Positions 45,588 through 53,039 of a stretch of 64,000 bases of DNA are shown here, one piece after another. The stretch's first letter is position 1. Every line of letters begins with the position of its first letter. The notes beneath the pieces were generated by a model. That model saw only the letters and a program-made list of their open reading frames with translations, searched no databases and was not told the DNA's origin. The stretch is taken from the NCBI GenBank assembly GCA_964390565.1, contig CAYMII010000002.1:62001-126000 (forward strand), given 5' to 3'. The position numbers and the translations under genes were made by a program. Source of the stretch: UBA8529 sp964390565. GTDB taxonomy: Bacteria > Bacteroidota > Bacteroidia > Bacteroidales > Tenuifilaceae.

Positions 45588-45607
45588 CCTGCCTACCGGC
45601 AGGCAGG
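45588..45607. repeat. 20-bp REP-like palindrome inside CRISPR repeat 1
   Basis: CCTGCCTACCGGCAGGCAGG (stem CCTGCCT/AGGCAGG) sits exactly between TATC and TTTG of repeat 1. A diverged relative is at 61569-61587. Confidence 0.7.
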
Positions 45608-45752
45608 TTTGAAATATTGGTCACAGCTTTATCTCTTAGAATGCTATTCTGACCAAGTTGTGAATTGCTTTCAGATTGTATCTTTGAAATATTGGTCACA
45701 GCTTAAATGCTTATTTATACAAAGGGTTAAATGTTGTGAAAACATTTAAGCC

Positions 45753-45787
45753 ACCCTCGTCTTACAATACGGGGGTATTTTTTTGTT
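45753..45787 (+). terminator. Terminator after the CRISPR remnant
   Basis: The imperfect stem ACCCTCGT/ACGGGGGT is followed by seven T residues on the plus strand. Confidence 0.6.
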
Positions 45788-45855
45788 CAACTTATTCCTT
45801 ATAAAAGTATAAAATATTTTGGCTGACGGCCAATCACTTCCCCTTATTTATTTTT

Positions 45856-45888
45856 AACTCAGTCAGGGTTCAGAACCCTGACTGAGTT
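45856..45888. repeat. Perfect 33-bp inverted repeat upstream of copA
   Basis: Two 16-nt arms (beginning AACTCAGTCAGGG and ending CCCTGACTGAGTT) are separated by one base and followed by TT. It lies 58 bp before copA. It could be a dispersed palindromic element, an operator or a terminator. Confidence 0.75.
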
Positions 45889-45946
45889 TTACAAATTCAA
45901 ACATTTCCTACCTTCCGCTGTTGTTACTGATGAATAATATCGAATA

Positions 45947-48154
45947 ATGGAAAAACAGATTTACCCTGTTACAGGGATGTCATGTGCAGGCTGTTCAGGC
46001 AGTGTAGAATCAATGCTTAAAGCGCAGGGTGGAGTTAAGGATGCCGGTGTTAACCTCGCCAACCACACTGCATGGATCGAGTTCGACCCAAAAGTTATAA
46101 CCCCATTAAAACTTCAAGAAACCATTCGTTCTATTGGTTACGATTTAATTATTGACTCAGTTGATACCGATAAAACGGTGAGCGAGGCTCGAGAAAAGAA
46201 TATCCATTCGCTTAAAACCAAAACAATACTTTCTGCAATATTCTCAATACCTGTAGTGTTGCTTGGTATGGTTTTTATGCATTGGGAATACTCGCCTTAC
46301 ATTTCGATGGTGCTATCGGCCATTGTTATCTTCTGGTTTGGTCGCAACTTCTACATTAATGCTGTTAAGCAGACAAGGCATCTAAAAGCCAACATGGATA
46401 CATTGGTTGCGCTTAGCACTTTTATTGCGTTTGCGTTTAGCCTTTTCAACACGTTTTGGCCTGAGTTCTGGCATAGTCGTGGTTTGCACCCACATGTATA
46501 CTACGAATCGGCTGCGGTAATTATCACATTCATCCTTTTAGGGAAATTCCTTGAGGAGAATGCCAAGGGAAAAACATCTTCATCAATAAGAAAGTTAATG
46601 GGCTTACAGCCCACGACAGTTTCACTTTTAGTTAATGGGCAACCCGTTGAAACACCAATCCACGAGGTAAAAGTTAACGATCAAATTGTTGTTAAACCGG
46701 GCGATAGAATCCCCGTTGATGGCAGTGTTGCTGCTGGCTCTTCGTTTATTGATGAAAGCACGATTACTGGCGAACCAATTCCTGTTAGCAAAAGTAATGG
46801 CGATAAGGTATTTGCAGGAACTATCAACCAAAAGGGTTCATTAACCATTGTTGCCGAAAAAGTTGGCTCCGAAACGATGCTAAGCCATATTATTAAGATG
46901 GTTGAGCAGGCTCAAGGGAGCAAAGCACCCGTTCAGCATCTAGCCGATAGAGTTGCAGCCATATTCGTTCCTGTTGTTATGGCAATTGCCCTTTTAAGCA
47001 TGTTTATCTGGTTTATCTTAGGGGGTGAGAATGGTATAATTCAAGGAATACTTGCGCTTGTAACTGTTCTTGCAGTTGCATGTCCTTGTGCGTTGGGCTT
47101 AGCAACGCCAACTGCAATTATGGTTGGAGTAGGGAAAGGTGCTGAAAACAACATTTTGATTAAGGATGCCGAAAGCCTTGAAATTGCTCATAAAATTACA
47201 ACTGTTGTTCTTGATAAAACAGGAACAATAACCGAAGGAAAACCTGAGGTTGTTGACATCGTATGGGCAGATGGAAATGCAGATATTGAATTACTCTCAA
47301 ACGCTCTTCTTGCTATAGAATCGTTATCAGAACATCCATTGGCTGATGCTGTGGTTAAGCATTTCAGCAAACAATCATCGCTAAAGGTTGATGGTTTCGA
47401 ATCAATCACAGGAATGGGTGTTAAAGCAATAGTAAATGGAAGTCAACACATCGTTGGCAATCAAAAACTGCTAGCAAACTATAATATTCAAGTCCAAGAC
47501 TCTTTACTAACCAGAGCAGTTCAATGGGAAGAGGAAGCAAACACCGTTATCTTTTTTGCTGAAAAAAATCAGACAATTGCAGCAATTGCAATAGCCGATA
47601 AGGTTAAAGCCTCATCAGCCAGTGCCATTGCCAATCTTAAACAATTGGGCATCGAGGTAGTGATGCTAACAGGTGATAATCATAAAACGGCCAAAGCCGT
47701 TGCTCAAAGAATTGGTATTGATAGGTTTGAGTCAGAACTATTACCTTCCAATAAGGGCGAATATATTAAATCGCTTCAAAATGAGGGTAAAGTCGTGGCA
47801 ATGATTGGCGATGGAATCAACGATTCTCAGGCGCTTGCCCAAGCCGATGTAAGTATAGCCATGGGTAAAGGATCAGACATTGCAATGGAGATTGCAAAAA
47901 TTACGTTAATTACATCCGACCTAACCTACGTATCAAAAGCAATTCAGCTATCGAAACGAACCATGAAAACGGTAAAGCAAAACCTTTTCTGGGCGTTCAT
48001 TTACAACCTAATTGGAATTCCGCTTGCTGCGGGTATCCTCTACCCTTTCACAGGTTTTCAGTTTGATCCAATGATTGCAGGGGCAGCAATGGCATTAAGT
48101 TCAGTCTCTGTGGTTTCGAATAGTTTAAGGCTGAGGAACATCCAATTAAAGTAG
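45947..48154 (+). CDS. copA: Copper-translocating P1B-type ATPase
   Basis: Exports Cu(I) from the cytosol. The 735-residue protein has one N-terminal heavy-metal domain with GMSCAGC (Cys13, Cys16), eight membrane helices, the actuator motif TGEP, the transmembrane metal site CPC (AVACPCALGLATP), the phosphorylation site DKTGT, SEHPLADAV (HP motif) and the hinge GDGINDSQAL. Together these define CopA. No CopZ chaperone or CueR/CsoR regulator is adjacent. A perfect 33-bp palindrome precedes it, and a candidate ncRNA converges from the other side. Confidence 0.96.
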   Translation: MEKQIYPVTGMSCAGCSGSVESMLKAQGGVKDAGVNLANHTAWIEFDPKVITPLKLQETIRSIGYDLIIDSVDTDKTVSEAREKNIHSLKTKTILSAIFSIPVVLLGMVFMHWEYSPYISMVLSAIVIFWFGRNFYINAVKQTRHLKANMDTLVALSTFIAFAFSLFNTFWPEFWHSRGLHPHVYYESAAVIITFILLGKFLEENAKGKTSSSIRKLMGLQPTTVSLLVNGQPVETPIHEVKVNDQIVVKPGDRIPVDGSVAAGSSFIDESTITGEPIPVSKSNGDKVFAGTINQKGSLTIVAEKVGSETMLSHIIKMVEQAQGSKAPVQHLADRVAAIFVPVVMAIALLSMFIWFILGGENGIIQGILALVTVLAVACPCALGLATPTAIMVGVGKGAENNILIKDAESLEIAHKITTVVLDKTGTITEGKPEVVDIVWADGNADIELLSNALLAIESLSEHPLADAVVKHFSKQSSLKVDGFESITGMGVKAIVNGSQHIVGNQKLLANYNIQVQDSLLTRAVQWEEEANTVIFFAEKNQTIAAIAIADKVKASSASAIANLKQLGIEVVMLTGDNHKTAKAVAQRIGIDRFESELLPSNKGEYIKSLQNEGKVVAMIGDGINDSQALAQADVSIAMGKGSDIAMEIAKITLITSDLTYVSKAIQLSKRTMKTVKQNLFWAFIYNLIGIPLAAGILYPFTGFQFDPMIAGAAMALSSVSVVSNSLRLRNIQLK

Positions 48155-48187
48155 TTCGACATTTTACCACAGAGTTTAAATAAGCAC

Positions 48188-48227
48188 AAAACAAAACCAG
48201 GATTCTTTCGGGGTGAAAAAATCCTGG
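48188..48227 (-). terminator. Intrinsic terminator of the candidate ncRNA
   Basis: The stem CCAGGATT (48197-48204) pairs with AATCCTGG (48220-48227) and is followed on the minus strand by TTTTGTTTT. Confidence 0.85.
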
Positions 48228-48504
48228 TCACTAGGTGCGGACGTGCCGCCGGAGTGTCAGACTACTGTTATTTCGGTTGACGGGACTCAAACGCTTTCGC
48301 GTTTGGTTTGCTTTCGTCCATGCTAGGTTTCGAATTGCTTGTATGGCTCATCTTCGCCTTAACATCCGCGCCTTGATTGGTTGAACCAGCGATTTAGTTA
48401 TCTTGCGATGTCTACTTTGCTGCTCTCAACCGACTTTTTCTTGTTCTACCAAAACTAGTATCGGTTTTTACTCGTTCAAGGGCAAACCTTTTATCGCTCA
48501 TCTG
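48190..48504 (-). ncRNA. Candidate structured non-coding RNA, about 315 nt
   Basis: A minus-strand transcription unit is bounded by a good promoter (48511-48541) and an intrinsic terminator. It is GC-richer than neighbouring intergenic DNA. It can form several hairpins: CAAACGC/GCGTTTG closed by a GAAA tetraloop (48284-48305 region), TGGTT/AACCA, GCGG/CCGC and a closing AACCGA/TCGGTT. The only frames inside are short. The longest minus-strand one ends in AKAFESRQPK and lacks a convincing start. It shows no tmRNA tag, no RNase P GAGGAAAGTCC core and no 6S rod that I can see. Exact ends are inferred. Confidence 0.5.
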
Positions 48505-48510
48505 ATAAAA

Positions 48511-48541
48511 CAAATTTACGTTGGCAAAAAGCCCATTTCAA
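48511..48541 (-). promoter_or_regulatory. Promoter of the candidate ncRNA
   Basis: On the minus strand, TTG (48539-48541), 20 nt, then TAAATTTG (48511-48518), a perfect -7 box. Transcription should start near 48504. Confidence 0.55.
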
Positions 48542-48819
48542 GTTTATTACCGATTTGATACTCACCAGATTTCAACAGGCGATATTAACAATTGTTTATA
48601 ACGCAGGGAGTTATTATTAACTCTAGCTTTCAGGAAAAATACAACTATTTAAAAATGAAAATATTAACACCCTTAAAGATTATTATTGAATATTTCTGAA
48701 TGCTTTTCAAGCATAAATTTAAACCAGTAGGTATACTTATCGGAGAATGCAGATAATGTCACTAAATTTTACTGAGGTCAATTCGCCTCACCTAAAAAGA
48801 ATCGCTTGAGGTTTCATTC
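48542..48819. other. Intergenic segment without recognised features
   Basis: AT-rich, with stop codons in all frames and only a weak hairpin (GAGTTATTATTAACTC near 48610). Nothing else is supported. Confidence 0.4.
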
Positions 48820-49677
48820 TCACTTTACAGGCTTAAACTTGATAAAGTTCCCATTATAAAACTCTTCAAAAGCAACTTCTAGTTCGGTATCTGTATTCAT
48901 CACTATTGGGCCTCTCCATGCAATTGGCTCACCAAGTGGTTTGCCGCCAATTAGAATTAACCTTGCCCCATCGGCACCCGCTTTTATGTTTATTTGATTC
49001 CCTTTTTCAAACATTACGAGTTCTTCGGCTCGAACAAACTCCTCTCTGCCAGGAAATGTAGTTACCCCATCGTAAACATAGGCAAAGCAGTTAAACTCAT
49101 CATCAACAGCGTATAAAAAGTTAGCATCAGGCCAAATCTTGATATCAAAATAGATAATATCAGCAAACAAATCATTAACAGCCCCTTCGTGCTGCCTGTA
49201 CTTACCAGCGATTAACTTAATCCTTGCTTCTGGGTTTTCGACTAGAGGTATATCATTTGTAGTTATATCTCGATACTTTGGATTTGTCATTTTATGTGCC
49301 TTTGGCAGATTTACCCAAAGCTGAAAGCCATACATCAGCTCATTTTGAGGCAATGGCATTTCCTGATGTACAATCCCGCTGCCAGCAGTCATCCACTGAA
49401 CATCTCCAGCGCTAATCACACCTGAATTACCTAAACTATCGCCATGTTCAACCTTACCCTCGAGCATGTAGGTAACCGTTTCAATCCCCCGGTGCGGATG
49501 CCAAGGGAAACCGGCCAAATAATCCTTAGGGTTGTCTGAACCAAAATGGTCGAAGAGTAAGAAAGGATCTGTTTCGCAACGAGTCTCGTAACCAAAAACT
49601 CGTTTCAACCTTACTCCTGCCCCTTCGAGCGTTGGGTGTGCCCTTAGCACTTTCTTAACTTTACAAATCATCGCCAT
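48820..49677 (-). CDS. Pirin-family protein
   Basis: A bicupin protein of the pirin family, with quercetinase-like or regulatory roles in relatives. The 285-residue form starts MAMICKVKKVLRAHPTLEGA. The N-terminal cupin has the metal-binding set FPWHPHRGIETVTYMLEGKVEHGDS-like (split: HPHRG, then EGKVEHGDS), which carries the His ligands, and GSGIVHQEMP. The C-terminal cupin has GGKPLGEPIAWRGP and VMNTDTE. The frame extends upstream to 49821, but that part is translated from a simple TTCTGA-type repeat, so I reject it. The second Met (49671) is also possible. Confidence 0.9.
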   Translation of the reverse strand: MAMICKVKKVLRAHPTLEGAGVRLKRVFGYETRCETDPFLLFDHFGSDNPKDYLAGFPWHPHRGIETVTYMLEGKVEHGDSLGNSGVISAGDVQWMTAGSGIVHQEMPLPQNELMYGFQLWVNLPKAHKMTNPKYRDITTNDIPLVENPEARIKLIAGKYRQHEGAVNDLFADIIYFDIKIWPDANFLYAVDDEFNCFAYVYDGVTTFPGREEFVRAEELVMFEKGNQINIKAGADGARLILIGGKPLGEPIAWRGPIVMNTDTELEVAFEEFYNGNFIKFKPVK

Positions 49678-49741
49678 CAAATTTAGCATCAAGTTAAGCC
49701 GAATATGGATGAAAATCAAGTTATTTGGTGTATTGGCTATG

Positions 49742-49787
49742 AATACTGAATTCTGACTTCTAAATTCTGATTTCTGACTCCTTTTAG
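49742..49787. repeat. TTCTGAxTTCTx simple repeat
   Basis: Four near-copies of a TTCTGACTTC-like unit lie upstream of the pirin gene. Confidence 0.6.
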
Positions 49788-49923
49788 CACGAATCCTTTC
49801 CACCAAAACCTTTATTAACAATCGCTTCGCAATAATTCAACTTATTAACAGTTAAGTGTTGATATAAAAGATTAGGATTAATAAACTATTAAGCCATTTC
49901 TTAGTACTTTTATCGGAATTTCA

Positions 49924-52900
49924 ATGAGATATAATATGTTAAGTCGCAACATCAGGTTTGTCCTCATTTTCATAATAATAGCATTCGCAGAGAGCATCCA
50001 AGCTCAAGAATCAACCATCTACACAAATTTCGACGCATCGTTTCGACGAGGGCTTGAACTTTACCGCAAAGGCCAGTTTGGCGATGCCCAAAAGCAATTC
50101 GAAAAGGTTGCCTCATCGATGGAGCCCGGCGCAAGCCAAATTAAATCGGATGCAGAATTCTACAGAGCCATGTGCTCAATTGAATTGACCAATAAGGATG
50201 CTGAGTTTTTGATCGGAACATTCATCAATAGCTATCCCGAGAGCCAAAAGGTTGATTTCGCTTATCTCGAAATGGGACGTTTGCGTTACAACGAAAAGGA
50301 TTACAAAAACGCCATAACTTGGTTTAAAAAAATCGATAGAAAAGCCTTTAACGAAGAGCAAAAAGCCGATTTACAGTTTATGATTGGCTACAGCTATTTT
50401 AACTTAAACGACTTTGACGCTGCTAGTCGCGCCTTTTTTGAGATAAAAGACACTGATAATAAATTTGCATCACCTGCTACTTATTACTACTCTCACATTG
50501 CATACACGCAAAAGAACTATGCCACAGCACTTAAGGGATTTCAAAAACTTCAAAAGGATGAAACCTTTGCTCCTGTTGCGCCATTCTATATCGCTCAGAT
50601 TTACTACTTACAACATCAATATGATAAAGTTGTAGAGTTTGCTCCTGCCCTTATCGAAACGGCATCTGAAAAGCGTGCCCCAGAAATTGCAAGGCTAGTT
50701 GGCGACTCATACTATCGCCTTAAAGATTACGAGAAGGCCGCATCATACTTTGAGAAATATCTCGAAAAAACTAAGAATGCTTCACGCGAGGATTACTATC
50801 TAATTGGTTATAACTATTACAAACTTCACAAAGATAGTTTAGCCGCAAAGAATTTAGAGAAAGTATCAACTTTAGAAGATTCGCTGAGCCAAAATGCCAA
50901 TTACCATTTGGCCGATTGCTATATCAAGCTAAACGATAAAAACAAAGCCCGTCAGGCTTTGGCTTTAGCATCAAAGTTGAATTTCGACCCAGTAATCAAG
51001 GAGGACGCACTGTTCAACTATGCAAAGATTACCTACGAATTGCTATACTCACCTTTTAACGAGGCAATTGATGCTTTCAAAACATATATCGAAACATATC
51101 CCAATACCCCTCGAACTGATGAGGCATATAACTATTTGGTTCTGGCTTATTCAAACACTCGAAACTACAAGGATGCATTAGAATCGCTTGATAAAATCAA
51201 GAATCAAGATGCTACTATGAAGCGTGCTTACCAAAGGGTTGCATTCTTTCGAGGGCTGGAGCTTTTCCAAAATCTCAACTATGGCGAAGCCATTAAAAAG
51301 TTCGATTTATCGTTAAAATACCCCGATTTTAACAGAACCATCCTTGCTCAAACTTACTACTGGCAAGCAGAATCGTACTACCGAACCGAAAACTATGAAA
51401 AAGCTTTAGAAACCTACAATCAGTTCCTAGTTTCACCCGGTGCATTTGGGTTACCAGAATACAACCTTGCGCACTACAATCAGGGCTACACCTGCTTTAA
51501 GCAGAAAAAGTACGACGATGCAGTGGTTTGGTTTAGGAAATATACTGATATCAGTAAGGGCGAGAAGAACCAGTTTATTGGAGATGCTTTTAACCGAATT
51601 GGAGATTCGTATTTCATCCAACGAAAATACTGGACAGCAATTGATTACTACGATAAATCTATTGCAACTAACACCCTTGATGTTGATTACGCGATGTTTC
51701 AACGTGGCTTCTCTTTAGGTTTGGTTGACAGACCCCAAAAAGAACTTGAAACCCTACAAAAGCTCATCAAGAATTATCCTCAATCGAGCTATATCGATGA
51801 TGCTATTTTTGAAATCGCTGAGAGCAATCAAAACTTAAAACAGTACGACGAGGCCATCAAGTATTACAAGAAAATCGAAAATGATTACGCTGGAAGCAGC
51901 TACCACGTAAAAGCATTGGTTCAGCTGGGTTTAATATATTTCAATCAAGACAAACCCGATAGTTCAGCGGTTTACTATAAGCGAGTTGTTGAAGAATACC
52001 CCGGTTCATCCGAAGCAAAAAATGCTTTGGTTGGTATCAAAAACATATATGTTGATAAAGGTGATGTTGATGCTTACTTTGCTTACGCAGGACAGTTAGG
52101 CAGTATTGCAAACATGAGTTTATCAGAAAAGGATTCATTATCATACATCTCTGCTGAAAAGCTTTACATGACCGGGGAGTGCGACAAGTCAATTCCAGTT
52201 CTGAAAAAGTATATCGACGATTACGCAAAGGGCAATTTCATTCTTAATGCAAACTTCTATATTGGCGATTGTTACTATCGTTCAGGCGATAAAGACAAAG
52301 CTATTGATGCCTTAAGCCAAGTAATTCAACGTCAGAAAAACGATTTCACTGAGCAAGCGTTGCTAATGGCTGCTCAAATCTACTTTGATAAAAGTGATTT
52401 TGCTAAGGCATACGAAACCTACGATAAACTCGAGAATCAGGCTGAGCTAAAGAATAACCTGCTTACAGCTCGTTTAGGTAAACTTCGTTCGGCTTCTGGT
52501 TTAAGCAAGAATGAGGATGTTATCGCAGCATCAAACAAAGTGCTTCTAACCGAGAAACTTCCGCTTGAAATTGAGCGCGAAACGCGCTTTAAACTTGCCA
52601 TCGCACTTATGCAAACCAACAAAGCCAACGAGGCATTCGATGAATTTTCAAAAGTAGCCAGCGATGTTAAAACCAAGGAGGGCGCTGAAGCCAAATACCA
52701 TATGGCTGAAATTCAGTTCAACTTAGGTAAACTTGATAAAGCCGAAAGCGAAGTTTTCTCATTCTCCGAAAAAAACACACCACATAGCTACTGGTTGGCA
52801 AAGAGTTTCGTTCTTCTTTCTGACATATATGTAAAAAAAGATGACCTTTTCCAAGCAAAGGCAACCTTACAAAGCGTTATGGATGGATATTCGGTTCCAA

Positions 52901-53031
52901 ACGATGGAATTATTGACCTTGCAACAGAAAAGTTGAATGCAATATTAAAGACCGAAAAGAGCAAGCAACCAACCGAAGTTCAGGACACAATAAAGATTAA
53001 GAAAAAATCACAACACATTACAACATTCTAG
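49924..53031 (+). CDS. Large periplasmic TPR protein
   Basis: The 1035-residue protein has a signal peptide (about 1-27, ESIQAQ at the end) and then TPR/Sel1-like repeats through nearly the whole length, with typical units such as KAASYFEKYLEKTKNASREDYYLIGYNY (split between 30-residue repeats) and DEAIKYYKKIENDYAGSSYH. Many units resemble BamD/YbgF-type TPRs. It lies 8 nt upstream of a beta-barrel gene, so the two are an operon and probably form an envelope complex. The function is unknown; TPR plus outer-membrane barrel is reminiscent of gliding/secretion accessory pairs. A TACTTTTA -7 box lies at 49905-49912. Confidence 0.88.
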   Translation: MRYNMLSRNIRFVLIFIIIAFAESIQAQESTIYTNFDASFRRGLELYRKGQFGDAQKQFEKVASSMEPGASQIKSDAEFYRAMCSIELTNKDAEFLIGTFINSYPESQKVDFAYLEMGRLRYNEKDYKNAITWFKKIDRKAFNEEQKADLQFMIGYSYFNLNDFDAASRAFFEIKDTDNKFASPATYYYSHIAYTQKNYATALKGFQKLQKDETFAPVAPFYIAQIYYLQHQYDKVVEFAPALIETASEKRAPEIARLVGDSYYRLKDYEKAASYFEKYLEKTKNASREDYYLIGYNYYKLHKDSLAAKNLEKVSTLEDSLSQNANYHLADCYIKLNDKNKARQALALASKLNFDPVIKEDALFNYAKITYELLYSPFNEAIDAFKTYIETYPNTPRTDEAYNYLVLAYSNTRNYKDALESLDKIKNQDATMKRAYQRVAFFRGLELFQNLNYGEAIKKFDLSLKYPDFNRTILAQTYYWQAESYYRTENYEKALETYNQFLVSPGAFGLPEYNLAHYNQGYTCFKQKKYDDAVVWFRKYTDISKGEKNQFIGDAFNRIGDSYFIQRKYWTAIDYYDKSIATNTLDVDYAMFQRGFSLGLVDRPQKELETLQKLIKNYPQSSYIDDAIFEIAESNQNLKQYDEAIKYYKKIENDYAGSSYHVKALVQLGLIYFNQDKPDSSAVYYKRVVEEYPGSSEAKNALVGIKNIYVDKGDVDAYFAYAGQLGSIANMSLSEKDSLSYISAEKLYMTGECDKSIPVLKKYIDDYAKGNFILNANFYIGDCYYRSGDKDKAIDALSQVIQRQKNDFTEQALLMAAQIYFDKSDFAKAYETYDKLENQAELKNNLLTARLGKLRSASGLSKNEDVIAASNKVLLTEKLPLEIERETRFKLAIALMQTNKANEAFDEFSKVASDVKTKEGAEAKYHMAEIQFNLGKLDKAESEVFSFSEKNTPHSYWLAKSFVLLSDIYVKKDDLFQAKATLQSVMDGYSVPNDGIIDLATEKLNAILKTEKSKQPTEVQDTIKIKKKSQHITTF

Positions 53032-53039
53032 TAGTAACC

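Larger units (their letters stand above)
45502..45740 (+). CRISPR. Decayed, cas-less CRISPR array with type II-C-like 46-nt repeats
   Basis: Repeat 2 is intact at 45657-45702 (46 nt, GTTGTGAATTGCTTTC at the start, TATTGGTCACAGC at the end). Repeat 1 runs from 45502 to 45627 and matches repeat 2 base for base, except that it is interrupted by insertions at 45517-45574 and 45588-45607. Spacer 1 is 45628-45656 (29 nt). Spacer 2 is 45703-45732 (30 nt) and is followed by GTTGTGAA (45733-45740), the first 8 nt of a third repeat. The repeat length, 29-30-nt spacers and sequence resemble Bacteroidota type II-C arrays as I remember them. No cas gene is in the window. Confidence 0.75.

Noticed and set aside
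45510..45749. 79-codon open frame on the plus strand
   Set aside because: It is built from the CRISPR repeats and inserted palindromes; the same peptide (LKYWSQL) occurs twice because the repeat does.
48188..48504. tmRNA, RNase P RNA, 6S or group II intron
   Set aside because: No tag-peptide ending in ALAA, no tRNA-like ends, no GAGGAAAGTCC/ACAGAA core, no rod-like fold and no domain V hairpin were found.
49678..49821. N-terminal extension of pirin
   Set aside because: The extra codons come from a TTCTGA-type simple repeat and do not fit the family's N-terminus.
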